Source of the DNA: Jannaschia sp. Os4
GTDB lineage: Bacteria; Pseudomonadota; Alphaproteobacteria; Rhodobacterales; Rhodobacteraceae
Reading direction: 5' to 3'
Length of the DNA stretch: 64,000 nt
Assembly: GCF_016820245.1 (NCBI RefSeq)
Contig: NZ_JAFCAR010000004.1
Coordinates: 806,001-870,000 of the forward strand
Shown: positions 49,611-59,235 of the stretch, in pieces
Layout: every line of letters starts with the position of its first letter
Numbering within the stretch: position 1 is the first letter of the stretch
Notes under the pieces: generated by a model
What the model was told of the DNA's origin: nothing
Database searches by the model: none
What the model saw: only the letters and a program-made list of their open reading frames with translations
Made by a program: the position numbers and the translations under genes

Positions 49611-52589
49611 TCACTTATCCTTCAGCGCGGCGAGCGCGGCGAACGGGTTGTCGGGGTCGATCGCCTTCTCGCGCTTGGGCCTCGACTCGTAGCGCTGCGC
49701 CTTGCCGCCGCCGTCCTTGCCGCCCGCGCGCGGCCCCTTCGGCTTGCCCTTGCCCTTGGGCCGGTCGCCGCGCGGCTGGCCACGCCCTTGGCCCTGACCC
49801 TGTCCCTGCCCCTCGCGGCGCGGGCCACGGCCCTGACGCCGAGGGGGCGACCACGTGAAGGTGTAGAACACCTCCGTCTCCGCCTCGGGCGTCGCGCCCT
49901 CCGGCGCCCCGGCCTCACCGTCCACCTCGGCGGCGGTCGCGGCGTCCTCCTGCGGGGCGCCCTCGCCCTCGGGCTCCGCCGGGGCCTCCGCCGCCTCGTC
50001 CGAGACCTCCTGCGCGGTGGCCACGGCCTCGTGCACGTCGCCCGCCGCCTGCGCGTGATCGGCGGGCGCCTCGCCCTCCGGCTGCGTCTGCTCCACCGTC
50101 TCCGAGGCCGGGGTCGCGTCCGCGCCCCCCTCGTCGACCGGCGGCGCGGGCTCGGCGTCCGCCGGGGGCTGCGCGGCGGCCGGAGGCTCGGCCTTGGCGT
50201 CCTTCGCGGGCCGGGCGGCCTTCGGGCGCTCGCCCTTCTCGGCGGCGTAGCCCAAGCCCCCCATCAGGTCGGCGAACTGCTCCAGCGTCAGGCCCGTGAT
50301 CGACAGCATGTCGGCCTTGGCCTCGAACCCGCCGCGCGTGTCCTCGCCCCGGATCATGTCGGCCAGCCGCTCCAGCATGTCGATGCGGATCGCCCGCTCG
50401 CCCGCCAGCCGGTAGCCCGCCATCGGGTAGTAGCCTTCGGGCGCGCCCTTGGCGGCCGGCACGGTCACGAGGCCCGGCGGCGGCGCCTCGGGGAACTCGT
50501 CGAGGCCCGTCCACAGCCCCCACAGCACCAGGCGCAAGCGCGTCGGCGCGGGCTTGAGCAGGTCGGGCAGGAACACCGTGTGCTGGCCGAAGCGGACCTT
50601 GTGACGGCGCAATTGCCCGCGCGCGTCCTGGTCGAGGTCGCGCACCTCCTGCGCCACCTCGGTGCGGGGGATCACGCCGAAGGACTCGAGCAGGCGGAAG
50701 GCGAAGCCGCGGGCCAGCCCCGTCAGCGCCTCGTCCTTGGACATGGCGAGGAGCGGCTCGAAGGCCGCTTGCACCTTGCGGTCCACGAAGTGCTGCAGGC
50801 GGCGGGCGACCTTCTCGGCCACCTCCGGCCCCGCGTCCTCGTCGACGAACGCCTCGACGGAGGGCTTCAGGGGATCGGACCCCTTCACCATCTTCCCCAC
50901 CGCGGCGTCGCCCCACATCAGCCCGCCCTGCTCGGTGAAGTCGAGCTGGGTGTCGGGCGCGTTGTAGAAGCGGTCGGCGCGCAGGTGGAACTCGGGGCGC
51001 AGCGCGGCGGAGGCGGCCTGCCGCACGGTCTTGGCCTCGTCCGGCGTGGTCGTCCCGGTCTGGGTGAAGCGGAAGCCCTCGATCCGGCCCAGCGCCTCGC
51101 CGTCCACGGTCACGCCGCCCTTGTCGTCGATCTCGGCCACGAGGCCCTCCTTCATCTTCAGGCGCCGCAGCAGCACCGAGGTCCGGCGGTCCACGAAGCG
51201 CGCGGTGAGCGCGGCGTGGAGCGCGTCGGACAGGCGGTCCTCTACGGCACGGGTCGCGCCGCGCCAATGGTCCTGGTTCTCGACCCAGCCCTTGCGCTGC
51301 GCGACGTAGGTCCACGTGCGGATATACGCCAACCGCTTGCTCAACGTGTCGATGTCGCCGGTGGTTCGGTCGATCCGCTTCACCTGCCGGGCGAACCAGT
51401 CCTCGGGCACCCGCCCGCCGCGCAGGAAGCCGAAGATGCGGTCGACCATGTTGGCGTGCTCGGCCATGGCGATGCCTTGGAAGTCGGGGATGCGGCACGC
51501 CTCCCACAGAAGGCGCACGTCGCGGGCATCGCGGACCAGCGCGCGGATGCCCTCCCGGTCGGCCAGCGTCCGCAGCGTGGCGAGGTCGTCGGCCTCGCGC
51601 CCCTTAACGAGGATCTCCTCGGGGGGCGACGCCTCCAGCGACTCGATCAGCGCGTCGATCGTGCCGAAGCGCAGGTCGGGCGAGCGCCACATCAGACGGT
51701 CGATGGGCTTGAAGCGGTGCTCCTCGATCGCCAGCGCCAGCTCCTCGTCGACGGGCGACGCCTCGCCCGTCGTGCCGAACGTCCCGTCCTGCCTGAAGCG
51801 CCCCGCCCGTCCCGCGATCTGCCCCATCTCGTGCGGGAAGAGGGGGCGGATGCGGCGCCCGTCGAACTTCGACGTGGCCGAGAAGGCGACGTGGCTGATG
51901 TCGAGGTTGAGGCCCATGCCGATGGCGTCGGTTGCCACGAGGTAGTCGACCTCGCCGGACTGGTACATCTCGACCTGCGCGTTGCGGGTGCGGGGCGACA
52001 GCGCCCCCATCACCACCGCCGCCCCCCCCTTCTGGCGGCGCAGCAGCTCGGCGATGGCATAGACCTGATCGACGCCGAAGCCGACGATGGCCGAGCGCGC
52101 GGGCATCCGGCTGATCTTCTTCGGCCCGGAGTAGGTCAGCGTCGAGAACCGCTCCCGCCGCATGACCTGCACGCGCGGCACGAGGTGGACGATGGCCCGG
52201 CGCATCGTGTCGGACCCCATGAACAGGGTCTCGTGGCGCCCGCGCATGTGCAGCAGGCGGTCGGTGAAGACGTGGCCCCGCTCAGGGTCGGCGCAGAGCT
52301 GCACCTCGTCGATGGCGACGAAGTCGGCGTCGATGTCCTGCGGCATCGCCTCGACCGTGCAGACCCAGTACTGCGCGCGGGCGCCCACGATCCGCTCCTC
52401 GCCGGTGATGAGCGCGGCGCAGGACGGGCCGCGCGCGGCGACGATCCGGTCGTACACCTCCCGCGCCAGCAGGCGCAGCGGCAGGCCGATCACGCCCGTC
52501 CGGTGGCCCAGCATCCGCTCGATGGCGTAGTGGGTCTTGCCGGTGTTGGTGGGACCCAACACCGCCGTGATCCGGCCCTCGCCGTGCAT
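49611..52589 (-). CDS. SUV3-like ATP-dependent RNA helicase with long C-terminal tail
   Basis: This 992-residue helicase has Walker A GPTNTGKT at residues 12-19, the DEVQ box at 94-97, SATSKFDG and the motif VI region GQIAGRAGRFR, the pattern of SUV3-type helicases that work with RNA degradation machinery. The C-terminal part after about residue 790 is an acidic Ala/Pro/Glu-rich linker followed by an Arg/Gly/Lys-rich tail (RREGQGQGQGQGRGQPRG), likely for RNA or protein contact. ATG at 52589 overlaps the TPR stop (TGATG). Confidence 0.9.
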   Translation of the reverse strand: MHGEGRITAVLGPTNTGKTHYAIERMLGHRTGVIGLPLRLLAREVYDRIVAARGPSCAALITGEERIVGARAQYWVCTVEAMPQDIDADFVAIDEVQLCADPERGHVFTDRLLHMRGRHETLFMGSDTMRRAIVHLVPRVQVMRRERFSTLTYSGPKKISRMPARSAIVGFGVDQVYAIAELLRRQKGGAAVVMGALSPRTRNAQVEMYQSGEVDYLVATDAIGMGLNLDISHVAFSATSKFDGRRIRPLFPHEMGQIAGRAGRFRQDGTFGTTGEASPVDEELALAIEEHRFKPIDRLMWRSPDLRFGTIDALIESLEASPPEEILVKGREADDLATLRTLADREGIRALVRDARDVRLLWEACRIPDFQGIAMAEHANMVDRIFGFLRGGRVPEDWFARQVKRIDRTTGDIDTLSKRLAYIRTWTYVAQRKGWVENQDHWRGATRAVEDRLSDALHAALTARFVDRRTSVLLRRLKMKEGLVAEIDDKGGVTVDGEALGRIEGFRFTQTGTTTPDEAKTVRQAASAALRPEFHLRADRFYNAPDTQLDFTEQGGLMWGDAAVGKMVKGSDPLKPSVEAFVDEDAGPEVAEKVARRLQHFVDRKVQAAFEPLLAMSKDEALTGLARGFAFRLLESFGVIPRTEVAQEVRDLDQDARGQLRRHKVRFGQHTVFLPDLLKPAPTRLRLVLWGLWTGLDEFPEAPPPGLVTVPAAKGAPEGYYPMAGYRLAGERAIRIDMLERLADMIRGEDTRGGFEAKADMLSITGLTLEQFADLMGGLGYAAEKGERPKAARPAKDAKAEPPAAAQPPADAEPAPPVDEGGADATPASETVEQTQPEGEAPADHAQAAGDVHEAVATAQEVSDEAAEAPAEPEGEGAPQEDAATAAEVDGEAGAPEGATPEAETEVFYTFTWSPPRRQGRGPRREGQGQGQGQGRGQPRGDRPKGKGKPKGPRAGGKDGGGKAQRYESRPKREKAIDPDNPFAALAALKDK

Positions 52590-53191
52590 CAGAGGGTGCG
52601 GCCCCCCGTGGCGCGCTCCAGCTGCTCGACGAAGCCGACCAGTTCCTCCTGGTTCGGGTGGATGTCGAGCGAGGCGGCGCAGGCCCGCAGCGCGAGGTCC
52701 GGCTCGTCGATCTGCTCCATGAGGATGCACAGGCCCGTCAGCGCGCCGTAGTGGCGCGGCTCGAGGATGAGGGCCTGCTCGAGGTCCGATAGCGCCAGCC
52801 CCCACCGCTCCTGCAGGAAGAACGCCGTCGCCCGCGCGACCCAGCCCTCCGCGAAGTCCGGCGCGTGGTCCGTCAGCGCGGTGAGATGCGTGACGGCGCG
52901 GTCCAACTCCTCGGCCTCGATGGCCTCGCGCCCGCGGCGCAGCAGCAGGTCCATTGCCGCCGAGCCCGAATGCGACCACCGCTCCTCCACCTCGCGGGCG
53001 AGCCGCGTGGCCTCGGCGGGGTCCTCCTCGTCGGCCAGCATGTCGAGCAGGACGTCGACGTCCTCGGACAGGACCTCCGGCCCCGCGTCCGGCGGCCCGG
53101 GCGGCGGCAGCCCCTGCGCGTGCGCGTGCGACGCGACGGAACACGCGAGGATCAAGGCTGCGAGATTGCAGGTGACGCGGGCGGCGCGCAT
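52589..53191 (-). CDS. Exported TPR protein
   Basis: This 200-residue protein has a signal peptide (MRAARVTCNLAALILACSVASHAHA) and TPR helices (SAAMDLLLRRGREAIEAEELDRAVTHLTALTDHAPDFAEGWVARATAFFLQERWGLALSDLEQAL). It is probably periplasmic. ATG at 53191 follows GGAGGT. It is coupled to the helicase gene and divergent from the SCP2 gene with a 39-base gap. The role is unknown. Confidence 0.86.
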   Translation of the reverse strand: MRAARVTCNLAALILACSVASHAHAQGLPPPGPPDAGPEVLSEDVDVLLDMLADEEDPAEATRLAREVEERWSHSGSAAMDLLLRRGREAIEAEELDRAVTHLTALTDHAPDFAEGWVARATAFFLQERWGLALSDLEQALILEPRHYGALTGLCILMEQIDEPDLALRACAASLDIHPNQEELVGFVEQLERATGGRTL

Positions 53192-53230
53192 GTTACCTCC
53201 GGCTTCGAACCCCGACTGGAAGGCACTCCC

Positions 53231-53515
53231 ATGAGCGACATCATCGACAAGGCCGTCTCGGAACTCTCCGAGAAGATTGGCACCTTCGACGGCAGCGTCA
53301 AGTTCGTCATCGAGGACGAGGGCTCCGTGATGGTCGACGACGCGGGCGTGCGCGGGGCCGACGAGGAGGCGGAATGCACGATGACCGCCGACGCCGAGAC
53401 CTTCGAGGGCATCCTCGACGGCAGCGTGAACCCGACCTCGGCCTTCATGTCCGGCAAGCTGCGGGTCGACGGCGACATGAGCCAAGCGATGCGCCTCGGG
53501 CAGCAGCTCTCCTGA
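53231..53515 (+). CDS. SCP2 sterol-binding domain protein
   Basis: This 94-residue protein is a single SCP2 domain: IGTFDGSVKFVIEDEGSVMVDDAGV and ECTMTADAETFEGILDGSVNPTSAFMSGKLRVDGDMSQAMRLGQQL. SCP2 proteins bind lipids or acyl-CoA. ATG at 53231. It is followed after two bases by a lysophospholipase-like gene, so the pair may handle a shared lipid. Confidence 0.94.
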   Translation: MSDIIDKAVSELSEKIGTFDGSVKFVIEDEGSVMVDDAGVRGADEEAECTMTADAETFEGILDGSVNPTSAFMSGKLRVDGDMSQAMRLGQQLS

Positions 53516-53517
53516 CG

Positions 53518-54462
53518 GTGGAGGCGGCCCCCTACCACGACGACGTCGCCGCCGGCCCGCCCGGCGGCGCCTGCGTCTGGACCCGCGCCTCCGACGGCGC
53601 GCGGCTGCGCGTGGCGCTCTGGCCCAAGGACGGCGCGGCGGGGACGCTGGTGATGTTCCCGGGGCGCACGGAGTACGTCGAGAAGTACTCCGACGCCGCC
53701 CGCGAGATGGCCGACCGCGGCTGGGCCGCGGCGGCGATCGACTGGCGCGGGCAAGGGCTGTCGGACCGCACGGGCCATGCCCGCCACGTCGGGCACGTCG
53801 AGGAGTTCGACGAGTTCCAGCTCGACGTCGAGGCGCTGGCCGCCGTGCTGGAGGCGCGCGGCATGCCGCGCCCGTGGCACCTGCTGGCGCATTCGATGGG
53901 CGGGCTGATCGGGCTGCGGACGCTCCTGCGCGACGCGGCCCGGCCCGCGCCGCGCTTCGAGCGCGCCGCCTTCTCCGGCCCGATGTGGGGCCTGCCCCTG
54001 CCGCCCGCGCGGCGGATCGTGGCGGGGGTGATCTCCTCCGCGGCCCGGCTGGCCAAGATGGCGGGGCGCGAGACGCCCGGCTCGGGCGCGGTGCGCGATC
54101 CCGTGGGCCAGCCCTTCGAGGGCAACCTGCTCACCTCGGACCCCGAGATGTTCGCGTGGATGAAGCGGCAGCTCGCCGCCCATCCCGACCTCGCTCTCGG
54201 CGGGCCCTCGCTCGGCTGGCTCTGGGCGGCGCTGCGGGAAATGCGGGAGGTCCAAGGGCTTACGTCGCCGGAGGTGCCGTGCCTGACGGTGCTCGGGTCC
54301 GAGGAGCGGATCGTCGATCCCGACGCCGTCCGCGACCGGATGGCGCGCTGGCCGGGCGGGCGGCTGATGGAGGTCGAGGGCGCGCGGCACGAGGCGCTGA
54401 TGGAGATGCCGCAGACGCGAAGGGCGGTCTTCGACGCGCTGGATTCCCACCTCCGGGGCTAG
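53518..54462 (+). CDS. Alpha/beta hydrolase, monoacylglycerol lipase/lysophospholipase-like
   Basis: This 314-residue hydrolase has MFPGRTEYVEKYSDAAREMADRGWAAAAIDWRGQGLSDR, the nucleophile Ser in LLAHSMGGLIGL, and a late Asp and His (IVDPDAV, GARHEALME). It is close to PldB-type lysophospholipases. The GTG start at 53518 gives a natural N-terminus; the frame is open further upstream inside SCP2. It is co-directional with the SCP2 gene. A TCCGTACGGA palindrome follows the stop. Confidence 0.87.
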   Translation: MEAAPYHDDVAAGPPGGACVWTRASDGARLRVALWPKDGAAGTLVMFPGRTEYVEKYSDAAREMADRGWAAAAIDWRGQGLSDRTGHARHVGHVEEFDEFQLDVEALAAVLEARGMPRPWHLLAHSMGGLIGLRTLLRDAARPAPRFERAAFSGPMWGLPLPPARRIVAGVISSAARLAKMAGRETPGSGAVRDPVGQPFEGNLLTSDPEMFAWMKRQLAAHPDLALGGPSLGWLWAALREMREVQGLTSPEVPCLTVLGSEERIVDPDAVRDRMARWPGGRLMEVEGARHEALMEMPQTRRAVFDALDSHLRG

Positions 54463-54526
54463 GGTCCTTCACGTTCCGTACGGACCGTGGGCGCCGGGCT
54501 TCACGGAATTCACGGGCCCGGCGCCG

Positions 54527-55573
54527 CTATCCCGCCGGGCGCGGCAGGCGGTCGGCGACCGTCGCGCCGCGCGCGCCGCGCGGACGGTCCCGGCCCCGCG
54601 TGCTGTCGCGGCGGGTCTGGACCTCGATCTCGGCGTTGACGACCGCGCCCAGCCCGACGGCCAGCGCCGAGTAGTAGATCCACAGCATCAGCACCGCCGC
54701 CGTCGCCAGCGCGCCGAAGGTCGAGCCGTAGAACTCGGTCATCTCGACATAGGCGGAGAAGGCCACGGACAGCGCCAGCCACAGCACCGTCGCCAGCAGC
54801 GCGCCGGGCCAGAGCCAGCGCCACTTGGCGGGCCGCCGGTTCGGCCCGTGGCGGTAGAGCAGCGCGAGGCCCCCGAACACGAAGAGCGCCAGCGCGGGCC
54901 AGCGGCCCCAGAGCGTCGCACGCTCGGCGCCGAGGCCCAGCCCCATCCGCTCGACGATCACGGGGAGCGCGGCCACGGCGAGCAGCGTCACGGCCAGCCC
55001 CACAAGCGCCCCCGCCGTCATGCCGATGGCGAGCGCGAGACGGCGCAGGAAGCCGCGGGGGACGTGCTCGTGATAGGCGAGGTTCAGCAGGTCGATCACC
55101 GCGTTCAGGCCGCGCGACCCGGTCCAGAACGCCACGCCCGTGGACACCGCGAGGCCCAGCGTGAGGCCCGAGGCCGAGTTGGCGGCGAGGGTCTCCAGCC
55201 GCTCGCCCAGCAGCTCGAACACGCCCGCCGGCATCAGCCCCTGCAGCGCGACGAGCTGCGCGTCGATCTGCGCCCCGTCGAACAGCAGGCCGTAGACCAG
55301 CACGGTGATGGCGAGGACGGGGAACAGCGACAGGAAGCCGAAGAAGCCCACGCAGCCGCAATAGGTCCACATCTGGCCGCCCGTCAGCGCGAGCCAGACG
55401 CGGTGCAGGATGCGCCGCCACCCGGCGGGCGGGATGCCGGTGGGATCGTCCGCCTCGTGGCCGGTGCCGGGATCGTCCGCCGTCGGCAGCAGCGGGGGCA
55501 CGTCGTCGAGGGCGGGCGGGGATGCGCGGTCGTCCATGGAGGGGGAACGCGGGAGGGGGGCGGAGGGGTCCAT
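54527..55573 (-). CDS. YihY/BrkB family inner-membrane protein
   Basis: This 348-residue protein has a polar N-terminus, about six membrane segments ([43 protein letters not shown] and others) and a basic C-terminus. The YihY marks [21 protein letters not shown] and [36 protein letters not shown] are present. The function is unproven; it has been misassigned as RNase BN. ATG at 55573 follows GAAGGGAAG; ATG at 55537 lacks a site. Confidence 0.88.
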   Translation of the reverse strand: MDPSAPLPRSPSMDDRASPPALDDVPPLLPTADDPGTGHEADDPTGIPPAGWRRILHRVWLALTGGQMWTYCGCVGFFGFLSLFPVLAITVLVYGLLFDGAQIDAQLVALQGLMPAGVFELLGERLETLAANSASGLTLGLAVSTGVAFWTGSRGLNAVIDLLNLAYHEHVPRGFLRRLALAIGMTAGALVGLAVTLLAVAALPVIVERMGLGLGAERATLWGRWPALALFVFGGLALLYRHGPNRRPAKWRWLWPGALLATVLWLALSVAFSAYVEMTEFYGSTFGALATAAVLMLWIYYSALAVGLGAVVNAEIEVQTRRDSTRGRDRPRGARGATVADRLPRPAG

Positions 55574-55634
55574 CCGCTTCCCTTCGCGCGGGGGAGGGAA
55601 TATCGCGGATGCGACCGTTTCCCGGAGTGCCCCG

Positions 55635-56978
55635 ATGCGCCTGAGCCGCTACTTCCTGCCCGTCCTCAAGGAGACCCCCGCCGAGGCGCAGATCGCCAGC
55701 CACCGGCTGATGCTGCGCGCGGGCATGATCAAGCAGCAGGCGGCGGGCATCTACTCGTGGCTGCCCTTGGGCTGGAAGGTGCTGCGCCGGATCGAGCAGA
55801 TCGTCCACGAGGAGCAGATCCGCGCGGGCCACCACCCGATGCTGATGCCCACGCTCCAGCCCGCCGACCTATGGCGCGAGTCGGGGCGCTACGACGCCTA
55901 CGGCCCCGAGATGCTGCGCATCCGCGACAGGGGCGACCGCGACATGCTGTATGGGCCGACCAACGAGGAGATGATCACCGACATCTTCCGCAGCCACGTG
56001 ACGAGCTACCGCGAGCTCCCGCTCACGCTCTACCACATCCAGTGGAAGTTCCGGGACGAGGTCCGCCCGCGCTTCGGCGTGATGCGGGGCCGCGAGTTCC
56101 TGATGAAGGACGGCTACAACTTCGACCTGACGCGCGAGGACGCGCTGCACGCCTACAACCGCCACCTGGTCAGCTACCTGCGGACCTACGAGCGGATGGG
56201 CCTGCAGGCGATCCCGATGCGCGCCGACAGCGGCCCGATCGGCGGCGACGACACCCACGAGTTCCTCGTGCTGGCCGAGACGGGCGAGTCGGAGGTGTTC
56301 TACGACAGCGAGATCACCGACCTGACCTTCGGTGACCGCGAGGTGGACTACGACGACCCGGCCCAGTGCGCCGCCATCCTGGAAGAGTTCACGTCGCGCT
56401 ACGCGCGGACCGACGAGACCCACGACGAGGCCGAGTTCGACAAGGTGCCCGAGGACAGGCGCCGCAGCGCGCGCGGGATCGAGGTGGGGCAGATCTTCTA
56501 CTTCGGCACCAAGTATTCCGAGGCGATGGGCGCCACGGTGCAGGGGCCGGACGGCAAGCCCGTGCCGGTCCACATGGGGTCGCACGGCATCGGGGTGTCG
56601 CGGCTGGTGGGCGCGATCATCGAGGCCAGCCACGACGAGAAGGGCATCGTCTGGCCCGAGGGAGTGACACCGTTCCATTGCGGGATCGTGAACCTGCGGC
56701 AGGGCGATGCGTCGACGGACTCGGCCTGCGAGGGCATCTACGCCGAGCTGGTCAAGGCGGGGCTGGAGCCGCTCTACGACGACCGCGACGAGCGGGCGGG
56801 GGCCAAGTTCGCCACGATGGACCTGATCGGCCTGCCGTGGCGGATCACGGTCGGGCCGCGCGGCCTCAAGACCGGGGTGGTGGAGCTGACCTCGCGCCGG
56901 ACGGGCGAGAGCGAGGAGGTCTCGCCGGAGGTGGCGGTCGCGCGGATGAAGGACGTGTATGGGTCCGCGGGGGTCTAG
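55635..56978 (+). CDS. proS: Prolyl-tRNA synthetase, short alphaproteobacterial form
   Basis: ProRS charges tRNA-Pro. The 447-residue class II synthetase has motif 1 near [19 protein letters not shown], motif 2 [30 protein letters not shown] and motif 3 [20 protein letters not shown], then a C-terminal anticodon domain ([25 protein letters not shown]). The large insertion (editing) domain of the E. coli-type enzyme is absent, as usual in Rhodobacteraceae. ATG at 55635. Confidence 0.96.
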   Translation: MRLSRYFLPVLKETPAEAQIASHRLMLRAGMIKQQAAGIYSWLPLGWKVLRRIEQIVHEEQIRAGHHPMLMPTLQPADLWRESGRYDAYGPEMLRIRDRGDRDMLYGPTNEEMITDIFRSHVTSYRELPLTLYHIQWKFRDEVRPRFGVMRGREFLMKDGYNFDLTREDALHAYNRHLVSYLRTYERMGLQAIPMRADSGPIGGDDTHEFLVLAETGESEVFYDSEITDLTFGDREVDYDDPAQCAAILEEFTSRYARTDETHDEAEFDKVPEDRRRSARGIEVGQIFYFGTKYSEAMGATVQGPDGKPVPVHMGSHGIGVSRLVGAIIEASHDEKGIVWPEGVTPFHCGIVNLRQGDASTDSACEGIYAELVKAGLEPLYDDRDERAGAKFATMDLIGLPWRITVGPRGLKTGVVELTSRRTGESEEVSPEVAVARMKDVYGSAGV

Positions 56979-56990
56979 GGCGCCTCGGAA

Positions 56991-57121
56991 GCGCATCGCC
57001 GGGCCGTGGCGCGGCGACCCGACCTCTCCGCAGGGCACTTGATCCCTCACCCCCGCGCGACGCCCCCGCGCCGCGGGACCTTCGACCAATCGCCGGGCCG
57101 GGGGGCGGCCCGGCGATGCGC
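56991..57121. repeat. Hairpin repeat, family C copies 2 and 3
   Basis: The 16-mer GCGCATCGCCGGGCCG occurs at 56991-57006 and inverted at 57106-57121. The inverted copy also forms a perfect 12-base stem with 57089-57100 around GGGGG. This hairpin fills the gap between proS and the lolC-type gene. No U-tract is present; a partial terminator or RNA-stability role is possible. The rest of the gap (56979-57250) shows no gene. Confidence 0.6.
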
Positions 57122-57250
57122 GGGCCGCTGGCGCGGCCGTATCGCGCGGGCACCGAGCGCGGCTTGGTCCCGCCGCGGTTCGGGCGAGCCGCCGCCCCCT
57201 ACCCCCGCCCTCGCTCCCGTGCCATCACCCCCCGCGACGGAGGGACCTTC

Positions 57251-58519
57251 ATGTTCGCACGCCACGAGTTGTCCATCGCTTGGCGCTACCTGCGCGCCCG
57301 GCGGGCGGAGGGCGGCATCTCCGTCATGACGTGGATCAGCCTGATCGGCATCGCGCTGGCGGTGTTCGGCCTGATCGCCACGCTGGCCGTGCGCTCGGGC
57401 TTCCGGGCGGAGTTCGTGGACACGATCGTCGGCGCGAACCCCCACGTCACCGTCACGCAGGTGGGCGAGGTGCTGCCCAACGGGGCGACGACGGGGACGA
57501 TCGCCGGCTACGACGCCCTGACGGAGCGGCTGGCCGCGGTGCCGGGCGTGGTGCGCGCGGCCCCGGTGGTCGCCGGGCAGGTGATGGCCAGCGCGAACGG
57601 GCGCAACGTCGGGCTGCAGGTGATCGGCATGACGATGGAGGACCTCGCCCGCGTCCCCCGCGTGGCCGAGCCGGAGCAGCGGGTGGGGGCCTTGGCCGAC
57701 ACGGCGCAGGGCATCGCGCTGGGCTGGCAGGTGGCGCGGCAGCTGGGCGTGTCGGTGGGCGACGCGGTGCGGATCATCTCGCCCGACGGGGTGCGGACGG
57801 CGTTCGGCACGAGCCCGCGGGTGAAGGCCTACCCCGTCACCTACGTCTTCCAGGTGGGGCGCTACGACATCGACGCGACGCGGGCCTACGTGCCGCTCGC
57901 CGAGGCGCAGGAGTACTTCAACCGCGCGGGCGTGGTGGACGAGGTGCAGATGACCGTCGCCGACCCCGAGGGGGTCGACGCGCTGAACGGGGCGATCCTC
58001 GCGGCGGCGGGCGAGGGCAGCTTCGTGTGGACGTGGAAGGACCAGTCGGGCGGCTACCTCCGGGCGTTGGAGATGGAGGACAACGTGATGTTCGTCATCC
58101 TCTCGATGCTGGTGATGATCGCCACGCTGAACATCACCTCGGGCCTCGTGATGCTGGTGAAGAACAAGGGGCGCGACATCGGCATCCTGCGGACCGTGGG
58201 CCTGAGCCAAGGGGCGATCCTGCGGATCTTCTTCGCCTGCGGGGCGGCGGTGGGCGTGGCGGGCACGCTGATCGGCGTGGTGCTGGGCTGCCTCTTCGCG
58301 CTCTACATCGACCCGATCTTCGGGTTCGTCGACCGCCTCGCGGGCGGGGGCACTTGGGATCCGCAATACCGCTACCTGTCGTCGCTGCCCGCCAAGCTGG
58401 AATGGGGGGACGTGGCCTCGGCCGTGATCCTGTCGCTGACGCTGTCCTTCCTCGTGACGATCTTCCCGGCGCGCCGGGCGGCGCGGATGAACCCGGTCGA
58501 GGCGCTCCGCTATGAGTGA
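57251..58519 (+). CDS. lolC: Lipoprotein-releasing ABC transporter permease (LolC/E type)
   Basis: This 422-residue protein has an N-terminal transmembrane helix ([32 protein letters not shown]), a large periplasmic domain and three C-terminal helices ([50 protein letters not shown]). LolCDE transfers outer-membrane lipoproteins to LolA. A single LolC/E-type gene with LolD suggests a homodimeric permease. ATG at 57251. It overlaps lolD by 8 bases. Confidence 0.93.
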   Translation: MFARHELSIAWRYLRARRAEGGISVMTWISLIGIALAVFGLIATLAVRSGFRAEFVDTIVGANPHVTVTQVGEVLPNGATTGTIAGYDALTERLAAVPGVVRAAPVVAGQVMASANGRNVGLQVIGMTMEDLARVPRVAEPEQRVGALADTAQGIALGWQVARQLGVSVGDAVRIISPDGVRTAFGTSPRVKAYPVTYVFQVGRYDIDATRAYVPLAEAQEYFNRAGVVDEVQMTVADPEGVDALNGAILAAAGEGSFVWTWKDQSGGYLRALEMEDNVMFVILSMLVMIATLNITSGLVMLVKNKGRDIGILRTVGLSQGAILRIFFACGAAVGVAGTLIGVVLGCLFALYIDPIFGFVDRLAGGGTWDPQYRYLSSLPAKLEWGDVASAVILSLTLSFLVTIFPARRAARMNPVEALRYE

Positions 58520-59186
58520 GGCGCTGCGGCTGGCGGGCATCGCCAAGACCTACAACAAGGGCCGCCCCGGCGAGGTGGAGGTGCTGCGCGGCGTGGACCT
58601 GTCGCTCGCGGCAGGCGAGGTGGTCGCGCTGACCGCGCCGTCGGGGGCGGGCAAGTCGACGCTGCTGCACATGGCGGGGCTGCTCGACACGCCGGACACC
58701 GGGACGGTGGCCTTGGGGGGCGAGGACCTGACCGGGGCGTCGGACCGGGTGCGGACGCGGGCGCGGCGGCGGCGGATCGGCTTCGTCTACCAGTTCCACC
58801 ACCTCCTGCCGGAGTTCACGGCGGCCGAGAACGTGATCCTGCCGCAGCGCGCGGACGGGGTGGCGCCGGGGCCCGCGCGGGCGCGGGCGCTGGAGCTCTT
58901 GGAGCGCGTCGGGATCGGGCACCGGGCCGACCACCGCCCCGCCGAGATGTCGGGCGGCGAGCAGCAGCGCGCCGCCTTCTGCCGCGCGCTGGCCAACGCG
59001 CCGGGGCTGCTGCTGGCGGACGAGCCGACGGGGAACCTCGATCCGGGCACGTCCGAGGTGGTGTTCGACGCGCTGGTCGCCTTGGTGCGGGAGACGGGGA
59101 TGGCGGCGCTGATCGCGACGCACAACCTCGAGCTGGCCGCGCGGATGGACCGGACCGTGCGGCTGGAGGAGGGGCGGATCGTGTAG
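58512..59186 (+). CDS. lolD: Lipoprotein-releasing ABC transporter ATPase
   Basis: LolD powers lipoprotein release from the inner membrane. The 224-residue ABC ATPase has Walker A PSGAGKST (residues 43-50), signature MSGGEQQR, Walker [10 protein letters not shown] and H-loop THN. The Q-loop [14 protein letters not shown] is typical of LolD. ATG at 58512 lies within lolC. Its TAG stop is in the left arm of a hairpin repeat. Confidence 0.96.
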   Translation: MSEALRLAGIAKTYNKGRPGEVEVLRGVDLSLAAGEVVALTAPSGAGKSTLLHMAGLLDTPDTGTVALGGEDLTGASDRVRTRARRRRIGFVYQFHHLLPEFTAAENVILPQRADGVAPGPARARALELLERVGIGHRADHRPAEMSGGEQQRAAFCRALANAPGLLLADEPTGNLDPGTSEVVFDALVALVRETGMAALIATHNLELAARMDRTVRLEEGRIV

Positions 59187-59235
59187 GGCGGGCGAAAGCC
59201 CACGCGTCGCGGGACGTGGGCTTTCGCCTGCCCTA
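59184..59235. repeat. Hairpin repeat, family B copy 2
   Basis: Arms 59184-59204 and 59215-59235 (21 bases each) pair fully if one G-U pair is allowed, around a 10-base loop. The arms carry the TAG stops of the convergent lolD and arfB genes. The left arm is the exact complement of the right arm at 45728-45748. The short loops of the two copies are also related. Confidence 0.8.
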
